DNA from: Vibrio agarilyticus
GTDB lineage: Bacteria > Pseudomonadota > Gammaproteobacteria > Enterobacterales > Vibrionaceae
DNA length: 32,127 nucleotides
NCBI RefSeq assembly: GCF_012641465.1
Contig: NZ_JABAIK010000030.1
Span: 1-32,127 of the forward strand
Direction of reading: 5' to 3'
Shown here piece after piece: positions 8,702-17,663 of this stretch; position 1 is the stretch's first letter, and each line of letters begins with the position of its first letter. The notes beneath the pieces were generated by a model. That model did no database searches. It worked only from the letters and a program-made list of their open reading frames with translations, and was not told the origin of the DNA. The position numbers and the translations under genes are program-made.

Positions 8702-11530
8702 ATGAGCACCGATGCGTTTAATAAAAAATCGACCGTCTCCTTTACGCTAGACGACAAAAAAGTGGTCGCGTACCCCGGAGAAAGCATTTGGCAAGTGGCC
8801 AAACGCCACCATAATTTGCTGCCTCATCTGTGTTTTTCAGAGCAGACGGGTTACCGAGCGGACGGCAATTGCCGAGCGTGTATGGTAGAGATTGAAGGTG
8901 AGCATGTGCTTGCTGCATCGTGTATGCGTTATCCGACGGAAAACATGGTGGTTCATACTCAAACGGACAGAGCGATACGCACTCGCAAGATGGTCATGGA
9001 GCTATTAACCGCCGATCAACCCGTGGTTAACCATGATGCCAGTTCGCATTTCCATGATATGCAAAAGCTCGAACAGATCACCCAGTCGCGCTTTCCACCT
9101 AAACCCAAGCAGTTTGTGCCTGCCGCAGATACCTCGCATGTGGCCATTGGAGTCAACCTTGATGCGTGTATCGAATGTAACTTGTGCCAGCGAGCTTGTC
9201 GCGAAGTTCAAGTGAATCATGTGATTGGTATGGCGCACCGCGGGCCAGCAACTCAGATAGTGTTTGATCAGCAAGATGAGCTAAGTCAATCCACCTGTGT
9301 CGCGTGCGGCGAGTGCGTTCAAGTATGCCCGACAGGCGCGTTAATGCCTGCCAATTTGCTCAACCAAGATGGAGAGGGCGACCGCGGTCTTGCTGAGTCG
9401 AAAACTAAAACAATTTGCCCTTATTGCGGTGTCGGATGCCAAATTGAAGTTGCAACACTTGATAAGAAAATTGCCTACATTCAGGGCATGAATGGCCCGT
9501 CGAATCATCAGCGTCTTTGTGTTAAGGGGCGATTTGGCTACGATTACCGCGAACATTCCCATCGTTTGACTAAACCTTTGATCCGCAAACCCAATACTCC
9601 TAAAGGGCTCAATGTGGACCCGGCCAATCCGTTGCAGCATTTTCGTGAGGCAACGTGGGAAGAGGCGCTCACGTTTGCTGCCAATGGGTTGTTGGCGCTG
9701 CGCGAGCAGCATGGTGGAGAGTCAGTTGCAGGCTTTGGCAGCGCAAAATGCACCAACGAAGAAGCCTATCTGTTTCAAAAACTGATTCGCCAAGCCTTTG
9801 GCCATAATAACGTGGAACACTGCACGCGTTTGTGTCACGCCTCTTCGGTAAAAGCGTTGATGGATGACATAGGATCTGGCGCGGTCACCGCAACCTTCAA
9901 CGAAATTGAGCATGCTGACTTTGCTCTGGTGATTGGCTGTAACCCGCCAGAGAATCATCCGGTGGCCGCGACATTTCTAAAACAATTTGCGCGAAGAGGC
10001 GGTGAATTGGTGGTTGCAGATCCGCGTTCAAGCGCGTTTGCCCTTGAAGCTCGGCATCACCTAAGGTTTAACCCAAGTACCGACGTTGCGCTGCTCAACG
10101 CCATGATGCATGTCATTGTGCGCGATAATCTGCAAAACGAGCAATACATTGAACAACACACAGAGAATTGGCCCGCGTTAAAAAGTCATTTGCAACAGCA
10201 AGATCTGGCTCAGCTTTCAAGTATTTGTGGTATTGCAATTCCCGTGATTGAAGAGGTCGCACGTCATTACGCAAATGCGAAAGCGGCGATGATTTTCTGG
10301 GGCATGGGGGTGAGTCAGCACAGCCACGGCACGGATAATTGCCGCGCGCTGATCTCATTGGCGTTGATGTGCGGTCATATTGGCCGAGCAGGCACCGGAC
10401 TGCACCCACTGCGTGGTCAAAATAACGTGCAAGGCGCCTCTGATGCGGGGCTAATGCCAATGTACTTACCTGATTACAAACGACCAGAAGATGAAGATGC
10501 GCGCAGCCGTTTAAATCAGCTATGGCGCGGCCAAGCTTCAACGCATATTGGCGTATGGAGTGATGGGGTTGGCTATCCGATTCACCCCACCTCTGGTTTA
10601 ACCGCGGTTGAAATCATCGACGCAGCAAGCCTTGGTGAAATAAAAGGGATGTACATTGCAGGCGAAAACCCCGCAATGTCCGATCCAAACAGTGCTCATG
10701 TGAGAAAAGCGTTAGCCACGTTAGAGCATTTGGTGGTTCAAGATCTGTTCGTGACAGAAACCGCAAATTTCGCTGACGTGATTTTACCCGCCGCGACCTT
10801 TTTTGAAAAAAATGGCACGGTTACTAATACCAATCGCCAAGTCCAAATGGCGCGCCAAGTGCTTCCACCGCCGAGTGATGCGCGAGAAGATTGGCGAATC
10901 ATTATTGCGATGGCAGAGCGTATGGGGCTGAATTGGAGCTACACCTCTCCGGCGCAAATTTTTGAGGAAATGACTCAGGCAATGCCGTCGCTTCACCACA
11001 TTACGTGGCAGCGGTTAGAAAAAGAAAACTCAATTATTTACCCTTGCCTTAGTGAAGAGTCCAGTGGTGAGTCTGTGGTGTTTGGTGATGCGTTTCCAAG
11101 GCCAAGTAGCCGAGCGCATTTTTCGCCCGTCACTATGCTACCGCCCGCCGAAATGCCAGATGACGAGTATCCACTGGTGTTAACGACCGGGCGGCAACTT
11201 GAGCACTGGCATACCGGAACAATGACCCGTCGTAGCCACGTGTTGGACAGTGTTGAGCCAGAAGCAAACTGCTCAATGCACCCAAGTACAATTGATAAAG
11301 TCGGTGTATCGGCGGGGGAGCAGGTTAAGTTGACCACACGGCGAGGCTCAGTCACGGTAATGGTTCGAGCGGATACCGCGGTGGCGCCTGATTTGGTGTT
11401 TTTGCCTTTTGCCTATGTCGAAGCCGCGGCTAATATGCTAACCAATCCCGTGTTGGATCCGGAAGGCAAAATTCCAGAGTTCAAATACTCCGCTGTGCGA
11501 GTTGAGCCGATAAACGCGCCTTCCGCTTAA
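8702..11530 (+). CDS. Formate dehydrogenase catalytic (alpha) subunit, FdhF/FdsA-type
   Basis: Protein of 942 aa. Domain order: N-terminal [2Fe-2S] ferredoxin-like domain (Cys in PHLCF, GNCRACMVE, AASCM), two [4Fe-4S] motifs (CIECNLCQRACRE and CVACGECVQVCPTGAL), then the molybdopterin domains opening with CPYCGVGCQIEV. The active site is Cys378-His379 (TRLCHASS), so this is a Cys, not selenocysteine, enzyme; HPLRGQNNVQGASD matches the conserved region near the cofactor. The His-Cys3 cluster motif (HxxxCxxCxxxxxC) normally between the 2Fe-2S domain and the first 4Fe-4S motif is absent; that stretch reads NHDASSHFHDMQKLEQ. It oxidises formate at a Mo- or W-bis-MGD cofactor. No fdhD/fdsC-type maturation gene is adjacent. 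Confidence 0.92.
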   Translation: MSTDAFNKKSTVSFTLDDKKVVAYPGESIWQVAKRHHNLLPHLCFSEQTGYRADGNCRACMVEIEGEHVLAASCMRYPTENMVVHTQTDRAIRTRKMVMELLTADQPVVNHDASSHFHDMQKLEQITQSRFPPKPKQFVPAADTSHVAIGVNLDACIECNLCQRACREVQVNHVIGMAHRGPATQIVFDQQDELSQSTCVACGECVQVCPTGALMPANLLNQDGEGDRGLAESKTKTICPYCGVGCQIEVATLDKKIAYIQGMNGPSNHQRLCVKGRFGYDYREHSHRLTKPLIRKPNTPKGLNVDPANPLQHFREATWEEALTFAANGLLALREQHGGESVAGFGSAKCTNEEAYLFQKLIRQAFGHNNVEHCTRLCHASSVKALMDDIGSGAVTATFNEIEHADFALVIGCNPPENHPVAATFLKQFARRGGELVVADPRSSAFALEARHHLRFNPSTDVALLNAMMHVIVRDNLQNEQYIEQHTENWPALKSHLQQQDLAQLSSICGIAIPVIEEVARHYANAKAAMIFWGMGVSQHSHGTDNCRALISLALMCGHIGRAGTGLHPLRGQNNVQGASDAGLMPMYLPDYKRPEDEDARSRLNQLWRGQASTHIGVWSDGVGYPIHPTSGLTAVEIIDAASLGEIKGMYIAGENPAMSDPNSAHVRKALATLEHLVVQDLFVTETANFADVILPAATFFEKNGTVTNTNRQVQMARQVLPPPSDAREDWRIIIAMAERMGLNWSYTSPAQIFEEMTQAMPSLHHITWQRLEKENSIIYPCLSEESSGESVVFGDAFPRPSSRAHFSPVTMLPPAEMPDDEYPLVLTTGRQLEHWHTGTMTRRSHVLDSVEPEANCSMHPSTIDKVGVSAGEQVKLTTRRGSVTVMVRADTAVAPDLVFLPFAYVEAAANMLTNPVLDPEGKIPEFKYSAVRVEPINAPSA

Positions 11531-11536
11531 CATGAG

Positions 11537-11562
11537 ATGGCGCGAATATGCGCCATTATTTA
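11537..11562. terminator. Hairpin terminator after the formate dehydrogenase operon
   Basis: ATGGCGC, loop GAATAT, GCGCCAT, then TATTTA. It starts seven bases after the stop of the catalytic subunit gene and ends at the stop of the convergent membrane-protein gene, so it may serve both. The T-run is weak. Confidence 0.5.
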
Positions 11563-11985
11563 CCACGAATGAGGCGCAGCGCGTTCGACCTCGTTCCCCA
11601 TACGATCGATTACAACGCCAAAAATCAGCCGATTCTTAATCAGTGCTGCTGCTTTTGAAATACCGAACATGATCACGCTAAAACCGACAAGGAGGGTTTG
11701 CGCATCTTGCTCCAGAGTGTTGAAGCTTGGGCGTTCATCCCCTTGCAGTATAAAGAAAAACGCGACCGTTATTGCGATTAAAACTAAGGCGAATCCCAAC
11801 TCAGTAATACGCCATCGTTTGGACTTAAATGGCAATTGCGCCCAAGGGCAGACGAGGGCAAGCAAAACAAGCATCGGCGTCGGCGTCATGCTAATGAGAA
11901 CTAAATTTAGGATCACGCAGACGATAAAACCGAAAGAGAAGAAAAATAACAGGGCTCGAGGGGATGAGCGATACTGATAAATCAT
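11560..11985 (-). CDS. Small integral membrane protein, unknown function
   Basis: Protein of 141 aa with hydrophobic segments at about residues 12-30, 38-50, 60-80 and 98-115, giving three or four predicted helices. The C-terminus is hydrophilic (DRMGNEVERAAPHSW). It is not recognised as a known family. It is convergent with the formate dehydrogenase operon and has no gene partner. No clear Shine-Dalgarno sequence precedes ATG at 11985. Codon use is ordinary and the hydrophobic pattern is coherent, so it is likely a real gene. Confidence 0.6.
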   Translation of the reverse strand: MIYQYRSSPRALLFFFSFGFIVCVILNLVLISMTPTPMLVLLALVCPWAQLPFKSKRWRITELGFALVLIAITVAFFFILQGDERPSFNTLEQDAQTLLVGFSVIMFGISKAAALIKNRLIFGVVIDRMGNEVERAAPHSW

Positions 11986-12557
11986 GAAAAAATTAGTAAA
12001 AACAAAAAGAAATAAAAACGGCGCGATAGTACATGATACTCATTGGTGCGCCACCGAAAATCGAATTTTCCATAGCGAATATTGTCAAGGGATCTCGCAA
12101 TCAGAAAATTTCCCATGCATTGTATCGATTTAAACTTGCTATTTATTCTTAATGGTGCATCTCTCGTAGAGCAAACGTTTGCTATCTTGATGGTAATTGG
12201 CAATATGTGTGGATGTTATTGATTGAGTGTTGTGTTTTCGGTTGTTTCATTTGCCCGATCAATGAAATGTGTTCGTAGTCATCGGTAAGGTGATTATTGC
12301 AGCGTTACCACCTAAAAAAGTCCAAATATTTGCGATTATTTGTGATTTTTAACTATTTTATTGGTGGATAAAAAGCATAATATGCGATGTAAGTCCTGAA
12401 GGCTCACGAGAGTGAGTGCGTCACTGGTCGCACGTAGGTCGAATTTTGGTTTGCGCTTTGATGCAAGCACAATATGACTACGCGTAGCCAAGTGAAACCT
12501 CCGATTTTGAGTGGAAAGGGTATAAATCTGCCATTAGTTGTCTCATCAAGGAGTTTG
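11986..12557. other. Long intergenic region upstream of the DcuB-like gene
   Basis: About 570 bases without a convincing gene. The part from 12300 to 12380 is AT-rich and promoter-like. Two adjacent hairpins at 12403-12433 suggest a structured leader. No complete FNR (TTGAT-N4-ATCAA) or CRP consensus was found by eye. Confidence 0.5.
12403..12433 (+). promoter_or_regulatory. Two consecutive hairpins in the probable dcuB-like leader
   Basis: CTCAC-GAGA-GTGAG forms a stem closed by a GNRA-type tetraloop and is followed at once by a second stem, TGCG...CGCA (12417-12432). They lie about 125 bases before the start codon on the same strand. This could be part of a structured 5' leader. No known riboswitch consensus is recognised. 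Confidence 0.3.
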
Positions 12558-12559
12558 AT

Positions 12560-13873
12560 GTGTTTTTAGTTGAGTTTCTTATTGTTCTCGGCTGTATTCT
12601 GATCGGTGCGCGCATCGGCGGGATTGGTCTTGGTGTTATGGGCGGGATTGGTCTTGCCATTCTCAGTTTTGTTTTTGGTCTAAAACCGACAAGTCCACCT
12701 ATTGACGTTATGTTGATGATCATGGCGGTTGTTGCAGCAGCAGCGGCAATGCAAGCGTCTGGCGGCCTTGATTATTTGATCAAAATCGCATCTAACATTC
12801 TGCGTAAAAACCCACGTCATATTACTTTCATTGCGCCTTTAGTGACGTATACCTTTACATTCCTCGCAGGTACCGGCCATGTGGCTTACTCTGTTCTACC
12901 AGTGATTGCTGAAGTAAGCCGTCGCAGCGGTGTCCGCCCAGAGCGTCCACTTGGCATGGCGGTTATTGCATCGCAATTTGCGATTGTTGCAAGCCCAATT
13001 GCAGCAGCGGTTGTTGCTTGTGTGGCCTTCCTTGAGCCTCAAGGGATTACGTTGGCAGATGTGCTGCTTGTGACCATTCCAGGCACATTCCTTGGTTTGG
13101 CGCTGGCATGCGTTATCGTTAATAAACTGGGTAAAGAGCTAAAAGACGATCCAGAATATCAGCGTCGCCTACAAGATCCTGCCTTCCGTGCTGAAATGGA
13201 GCAAGAGCAGGAAGTTCAAGAAGTTGATATTAAACCTGAAGCGAAAAAAGCGGTTGGCTTGTTCCTTTTTGGTGCGTTAGCCGTGGTTATCATGGGCGCG
13301 TTTCCAGTGCTGCGTCCAAACTTTGACGGTTCGCCAATGGGCATGGCTCATACCATTGAAATCATCATGTTAGCCGTTGGCGCATTGATCATTTTGCTGT
13401 GTAAACCTGATGGTAATGAGATCACCCAAGGTTCAGTGTTCCACGCAGGTATGCGTGCGATCGTCGCTATCTTTGGTATTGCATGGCTTGGTGATACCTT
13501 TATTGCTGGCCACGATATGATGGTGAAAGATGCGGTGAAAGGCATGGTGGAAGTGGCGCCGTGGACATTCGCTTTTGCACTGTTTGGTTTATCTGTGATG
13601 GTGAACAGCCAAGGCGCGACTACCGCGGTATTGGTGCCAGTGGGCATCATGCTTGGTCTGCCGCCAGAAGTGATTATCGCAACGTTTGTTGCTGTTAACG
13701 GCTACTTCTTTATTCCAAACTACGGCCCAATCATTGCGTCTATCGACTTTGACCGTACTGGCACCACCAAAATTGGTAAATACATCTTCAACCACAGCTT
13801 TATGCTACCTGGTTTGCTAAGTATGGTTTTCAGTATTGCGTTTGGTTTTGTTTTTGCCAGTTTCGTATTGTAA
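12560..13873 (+). CDS. Anaerobic C4-dicarboxylate transporter, Dcu (DcuA/DcuB) family
   Basis: Integral membrane protein of 437 aa, close to the 433-446 aa of E. coli DcuA/DcuB, with ten or more hydrophobic helices. Family landmarks are [10 protein letters not shown] near the N-terminus, [61 protein letters not shown] and [22 protein letters not shown]. Dcu carriers exchange fumarate, malate or aspartate for succinate during anaerobic growth; the RPERP and GTGHV segments look more DcuB-like. The start is GTG at 12560, set by AAGGAG at 12548-12553 with a six-base gap. It is monocistronic, with a strong terminator at 13921. Neighbouring formate dehydrogenase and DAACS genes fit a theme of C1/C4 acid metabolism. 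Confidence 0.92.
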   Translation: MFLVEFLIVLGCILIGARIGGIGLGVMGGIGLAILSFVFGLKPTSPPIDVMLMIMAVVAAAAAMQASGGLDYLIKIASNILRKNPRHITFIAPLVTYTFTFLAGTGHVAYSVLPVIAEVSRRSGVRPERPLGMAVIASQFAIVASPIAAAVVACVAFLEPQGITLADVLLVTIPGTFLGLALACVIVNKLGKELKDDPEYQRRLQDPAFRAEMEQEQEVQEVDIKPEAKKAVGLFLFGALAVVIMGAFPVLRPNFDGSPMGMAHTIEIIMLAVGALIILLCKPDGNEITQGSVFHAGMRAIVAIFGIAWLGDTFIAGHDMMVKDAVKGMVEVAPWTFAFALFGLSVMVNSQGATTAVLVPVGIMLGLPPEVIIATFVAVNGYFFIPNYGPIIASIDFDRTGTTKIGKYIFNHSFMLPGLLSMVFSIAFGFVFASFVL

Positions 13874-13920
13874 GACATTCAATTGCCGTTTAGGCATCCG
13901 TTAATGTGAATATTCTGATA

Positions 13921-13950
13921 GCAGCCTTCATTTGAAGGCTGTTTTTTTAT
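13921..13950 (+). terminator. Rho-independent terminator of the DcuB-like gene
   Basis: Stem CAGCCTTC, loop ATTT, stem GAAGGCTG, followed by seven Ts. It starts about 48 bases after the stop codon at 13873. Confidence 0.9.
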
Positions 13951-14021
13951 CACGACCTCCTTGTCTCATCGATAGTTAGCGAAGCTGGCTACACTTTCCT
14001 TGTCACCCTAGATATTACTGT

Positions 14022-14149
14022 GTATACCCAAACAACTTGAAGATGCAGGTAGGCGACCAGCGAACAAAGCCTCTGAGCATAGATAGGCTATGTGATGAGG
14101 TTTGTGAGTGCCCGTCAACACAGCTGCAACTTCAAGTAGGACGGGTATA
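14022..14149. repeat. ERIC-like element, full length (128 bp)
   Basis: The best-preserved copy: left end GTATACCCAAACAACTTGAA, right end CTTCAAGTAGGACGGGTATA, with the conserved centre (CAAAGCCTCTGAGCATAGAT, GGCTATGTGATGAGGTTTGTG). The ends are imperfect inverted repeats, as in enterobacterial ERIC/IRU elements of about 127 bp. The right end plus the next base makes TATAAT 30 bp before the DAACS gene. Confidence 0.85.
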
Positions 14150-14178
14150 ATGCCATGTTATAGAGAGGAGAGTGGGTC

Positions 14179-15438
14179 ATGATTAAGTTGCAACTTCATT
14201 CCCTTTCATTGCAGATGATCGTTGCAGCGATTTTTGCGGTGCTATTAGCCTATTTGTTGCCTGACAGTTGGCTGAGTGCAGACTCCACCTTCATGGCAAC
14301 GGTGGGGCTTGGAAAGCTGATTTATATTGGCGCGTTAAAGATGTTGGTGGGGGTGGTGGTACTTTTCGCCTTGCTTCAAGGCATCACGCACATTGGGTCT
14401 GTGGTACGTTTGAAAGCGTTAGGGTTAAAAACCTTGGCGATTTACACGTTAACATCAACCTTAGCAATTGCATTAGGCTTAGGCGCTGCACTGCTTATAC
14501 CTGCATGGCCGCCGTTAGAAAACCTACCAAGCGCCGATCCTGGCGTGAGTTTAATCAATCAAGACGCCGCTCAAAGTGGAGAAATTGCTCAAAAGTTATT
14601 AACGATGGCACTTGTCAATCCACTGCAAGCGCTCGCAGCAGGCGACTTACTGGCAATTGTGGTTTTTGCTGTGATGCTTGGCATTGCCCTTTTGGTCAGC
14701 TTGCCCGAAAAGCATCCGCTTTTTACGATCATCGATGGCATAAATAATGGTCTCAACAAATTGATTTCCGTTATTGTGCGATTTGCACCCATCGCGATTT
14801 TCTCGATCATTTTACAGTATATGACCAGTGGAAATACCCATGTTTTCGGTGAACTGGCTCAATTTGCGCTGCTGGTTTTTGTGCTAACGGCGATTCACGG
14901 TGGCATTACACTACCACTTTTAGCAAAAATCTTTTCTCAGCGTAAGCTACTGCCCATGATGAAAGCGATCAGTACGCCGATGGCGATGGCATTTGCGACC
15001 TCATCAAGTTCGGCCACATTACCGCTATCGCTGCAAGTCGCGCGAGATGATTTACACATTTCCGACTCGACCAGCAGTATGGTACTTCCGTTAGGATCAA
15101 TTATGAACATGGACGGTACCGCGCTTTTTGAGGGCGTTGCCGCAATCTTTCTGGCCCAGCTTTATGGCTTAGATTTTGGCACGACGGAATATGTGCTGAT
15201 TTTTATCATGGCTATGGTGTCATCGATTGGTGCGCCAGGAATGCCATCGGGCTCTATGTCTGGCATGCAGTTAGTGATGCTAACGGTGGGTATTCCTCTT
15301 GAGGCGATTGCGATTTTACTGATCATCGAGCGGCCACTTGATACGTTTCGCACTGCCGTTAACGTTGAGGGTGACTTAATAGCCGCAGTGATCATCGATA
15401 AGTGGCAGGGCCGAAGCGTTGCGCCTCGACCCATATAA
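14179..15438 (+). CDS. Dicarboxylate/amino acid:cation symporter (DAACS family)
   Basis: Integral membrane protein of 419 aa, the usual family length. The diagnostic elements are the serine-rich hairpin 1 (TSSSSATLPLSLQVARDD), the TM7 motif NMDGTALFEG that binds cation and substrate, and the second hairpin region SSIGAPGMPSGSMSG. Family members import glutamate, aspartate, C4-dicarboxylates or serine with Na+ or H+. The substrate cannot be fixed from sequence alone. GGAG (14166-14169 region) precedes ATG at 14179. The upstream DNA is an ERIC-like element, which may supply promoter or leader sequence. The gene ends two bases from the convergent CDF transporter, leaving no room for a dedicated terminator. 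Confidence 0.9.
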   Translation: MIKLQLHSLSLQMIVAAIFAVLLAYLLPDSWLSADSTFMATVGLGKLIYIGALKMLVGVVVLFALLQGITHIGSVVRLKALGLKTLAIYTLTSTLAIALGLGAALLIPAWPPLENLPSADPGVSLINQDAAQSGEIAQKLLTMALVNPLQALAAGDLLAIVVFAVMLGIALLVSLPEKHPLFTIIDGINNGLNKLISVIVRFAPIAIFSIILQYMTSGNTHVFGELAQFALLVFVLTAIHGGITLPLLAKIFSQRKLLPMMKAISTPMAMAFATSSSSATLPLSLQVARDDLHISDSTSSMVLPLGSIMNMDGTALFEGVAAIFLAQLYGLDFGTTEYVLIFIMAMVSSIGAPGMPSGSMSGMQLVMLTVGIPLEAIAILLIIERPLDTFRTAVNVEGDLIAAVIIDKWQGRSVAPRPI

Positions 15439-15440
15439 CG

Positions 15441-16334
15441 TTATGCGGCGATATTGAGCTGCAGTGCCAACTGAAATTGATGCTTAGTTAAACGCTGTTT
15501 TAGCATGGCACGAATGTGGTTAACATCTTCCACAGCAAGCGTCTTGCCTTGAACGTACATATCGACATTAACACGAAGCTCTTGTCCTACTTTTGTCACA
15601 CCGGCTAAGCGGATCTCTTGGTCACTTAATTGACCCACAGTGAGGACATCTTGGTGAACTTCGTCGCGCAAATCGTGCTCAGGAGCCATCATTAGCATTT
15701 CACGCGTGGCGCCTCGTAGCATATCAAAAGGCACTTTGATAAAGTAAAACGACATTAACAGCATCATCACCGGATCAGCATAGACCGCAAGGTGAGCCCA
15801 AGGGGTAAACTGCAATCCCATTGCCACAATAAAGCCTGCTGTCACGGCTAAGCTCAGCAACGTATCCATTTTCCATTGCGACACTTCGGCATCGACAAGG
15901 CCCGATTGGACTTTACGCGCTTTTCCAGCCACTAACCACCATGCTAACGCACACCCGATGACATTAACTAAGCCAAACAAACTCGCAATCGAGGCATTGA
16001 CTTCTCGGCCACCTGAAAAAAGTGCGGTAACCGCTGAATAAAGAGAAACGCTGACAACCAACAAAATCACACTTGCTTTGATGGCAATAACAACAGGTTC
16101 TAGCACGGCTTTACCAAAGGGGAATATCGATTTTGATGGCGTATTAATATAGTAAGCGGCCGCGAGCGACAATAAAGTTAACAGTAAGCTGACTAAAGAA
16201 TAAACACCGTCGAAGACAATAACCAATGATCCCATCATAAGGCCGAGAACTAAGCCTCCTAGCGCGAAGCCTGATGCCATCAAAGCTGATAAGGTTAAAA
16301 TTCGATTTTGTTTGTTCTTTTGCCTGTCACACAT
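15441..16334 (-). CDS. Cation diffusion facilitator (CDF) family transporter
   Basis: Inner-membrane protein of about 297 aa with six predicted helices and a cytoplasmic C-terminal domain. The first metal-site helix reads GVYSLVSLLLTLLSL (FDGVYS where many CDF proteins have DxxHxxxD), and the region near residues 170-200 (DAEVSQWKMDTLLSLAVTAG) corresponds to helix 5. CDF proteins export Zn2+, Fe2+, Co2+ or Mn2+ in exchange for protons. The first-site residues here are not the canonical HxxxD/DxxxD pair, so the metal is uncertain. The frame opens at 16391, but GGAAAAG before ATG at 16334 favours this start. A perfect 9-3-9 dyad at 16431-16451 upstream could be its operator. Confidence 0.75.
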   Translation of the reverse strand: MCDRQKNKQNRILTLSALMASGFALGGLVLGLMMGSLVIVFDGVYSLVSLLLTLLSLAAAYYINTPSKSIFPFGKAVLEPVVIAIKASVILLVVSVSLYSAVTALFSGGREVNASIASLFGLVNVIGCALAWWLVAGKARKVQSGLVDAEVSQWKMDTLLSLAVTAGFIVAMGLQFTPWAHLAVYADPVMMLLMSFYFIKVPFDMLRGATREMLMMAPEHDLRDEVHQDVLTVGQLSDQEIRLAGVTKVGQELRVNVDMYVQGKTLAVEDVNHIRAMLKQRLTKHQFQLALQLNIAA

Positions 16335-16430
16335 GGTCTTTTCCAATCTTTTACACTCGGTCATTGTTGATAGTTTCAGCTCAATTGACAAATGAAAAGT
16401 CGATGACAGACGTTGGTGAAATGCGGCTTA

Positions 16431-16451
16431 TATATAAAACTCTTTTATATA
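16431..16451. promoter_or_regulatory. Perfect 9-3-9 dyad upstream of the CDF gene
   Basis: TATATAAAA, spacer CTC, TTTTATATA, about 100 bp upstream of the CDF start. It could be the operator of a dimeric metal-responsive regulator or just an AT-rich promoter palindrome. No regulator gene of the ArsR, MerR or CopY type is adjacent. Confidence 0.4.
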
Positions 16452-16527
16452 CATGGAGTTAAAGTGATATTGTTGCGTCATGAAAATTGACACTCACTGA
16501 ATGAACGTATTTTAATGAGCTAACGAG

Positions 16528-16588
16528 ACCCACTCCACTTGATGCTGTCGTATTCGCTTACCGTCTACCTGCAACTTCAAGTGGATAG
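16528..16588. repeat. Short ERIC-like deletion derivative
   Basis: A left-end-like segment (CCCACTCCACTTGATGCTG) joins a right-end segment (CGCTTACCGTCTACCTGCAA then CTTCAAGTGG), with the central part missing. The architecture matches the short copy at 28276-28352. It lies between the CDF and LysR genes. Confidence 0.5.
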
Positions 16589-16596
16589 AGATTGAT

Positions 16597-17475
16597 TTAA
16601 AAATCGAAAAGATAATCACTGATTTTATCGGCAAGCCAACTCATGGCTGGATGGTCTTCTCGAGTGGCACTGCGGAACATGCAGTAGTCTTCTTGGGTTA
16701 AGCCGTAAGTATGTTTAATCACAGCCAGCTTCTGTGAACGTAAAAATTGGCGGATCAAAGGCTCAGGTAATACGCCCCATGCGTTGTCTTCCAAAATGGT
16801 GTTTAGCATGTAATCGAAACTGGAAAACCCAATATAGCGTAGTGAGAAAGGCTGAAGGTCGGGGTTGTCTCTCTCGTTGAGATAGACCATTAACGCTTGC
16901 ATGTGTGAGCGCAACTCTTCATCACTGACTCGGCGCAGCTTAGACAGTGGATGCTCAAATTGACACACCGACATCATACGAATTTTGCCAAGAGGCTGAT
17001 AAGTAATGCTCGGGGAATTGAATCGCTCGTAATCGACCCCAAACGCAAAATCAACCTGACCGGTTTCAACGAGGTTGGCTAAATCACCACTTGATGCCAA
17101 CACAATGTTAAATGAGGTGGAAGGGTAGTCATGATTGAGGGTATGGGCTAAATCTTGCCAAAATTCATCTGGCAGTGAGTCATCTCGCGCCACCCACATT
17201 TCAGCGTTGAAATGCCCTTTAGCTTGGGCGCACGTATCGTGGATGCGTTGGCGTGTTAGCAGCAAGCTTTCGCAATCTTTTAATATTGCTTTGCCAATTT
17301 CAGACAAAGAAACGTGATTACCCGTACGGACAAAAAGTGATACTCCAAGCTCTTTCTCCAGCGCTTTAATGGCCATACTTAATTTCGTACGATTGCAGTT
17401 TAAGTGGCGCGCGGCATCGGTGACGGAGCCTAACTCTGCGATATGATAAAACGCTTCTACTTGCGAAATGTTCAT
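16597..17475 (-). CDS. LysR-family transcriptional regulator
   Basis: Protein of 292 aa. The N-terminal winged HTH (residues 1-60) has the family pattern (QVEAFYHIAELGSVTDAARH ... RTKLSMAIKALEKELGVSLFVR), followed by a periplasmic-binding-protein-like effector domain (from about residue 90: FNAEMWVARDDSLPDEFW, FAFGVDYERF). AGGA seven bases before ATG at 17475 sets the start, two residues inside the longest frame. It is divergent from the methyltransferase gene at 17664. The 188-bp gap holds two dyads with LysR-like T-N11-A form, so autoregulation and control of the methyltransferase are likely (inference). The effector is unknown. Confidence 0.88.
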   Translation of the reverse strand: MNISQVEAFYHIAELGSVTDAARHLNCNRTKLSMAIKALEKELGVSLFVRTGNHVSLSEIGKAILKDCESLLLTRQRIHDTCAQAKGHFNAEMWVARDDSLPDEFWQDLAHTLNHDYPSTSFNIVLASSGDLANLVETGQVDFAFGVDYERFNSPSITYQPLGKIRMMSVCQFEHPLSKLRRVSDEELRSHMQALMVYLNERDNPDLQPFSLRYIGFSSFDYMLNTILEDNAWGVLPEPLIRQFLRSQKLAVIKHTYGLTQEDYCMFRSATREDHPAMSWLADKISDYLFDF

Positions 17476-17560
17476 CCACATTTCCTAAATCACGATCGGG
17501 GATGAGTATCCTACCTCTAATTCGTCACATACCGCGAGTAACTTGGTAATGAATTGTGGT

Positions 17561-17590
17561 GTTAATGTGATTAACGCTATGACCTAGCGT
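17561..17590. promoter_or_regulatory. Two abutting dyads between lysR and the methyltransferase gene
   Basis: GTTAAT-GTG-ATTAAC (17561-17575) and ACGCTA-TGACC-TAGCGT (17574-17590) overlap by two bases in the divergent promoter region. Both fit the T-N11-A form of LysR sites. Confidence 0.45.
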
Positions 17591-17663
17591 CAAAATTACG
17601 GTAATCTATGCTTAAGAAGAAAGCTCATTCCCGCCACATAAAAATAAACGGATGGAGATCACG

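Noticed and set aside
9821-9840. Selenocysteine at the formate dehydrogenase active site
   Set aside because: The codon is TGT (Cys), not TGA, and no SECIS-type need arises.
11669-11977. 102-codon + strand ORF opposite the small membrane-protein gene
   Set aside because: It mirrors the minus-strand gene, is highly basic without domain features and has no ribosome-binding site.
11984-12133. 49-codon ORF on + strand starting MKKLVKTKRNKNG
   Set aside because: No ribosome-binding site, starts overlapping the start codon of the minus-strand membrane-protein gene, no family or operon support.
12181-12280. FNR-type site upstream of the DcuB-like gene
   Set aside because: Only half-sites (TTGAT, ATCAA) were found with wrong spacing.
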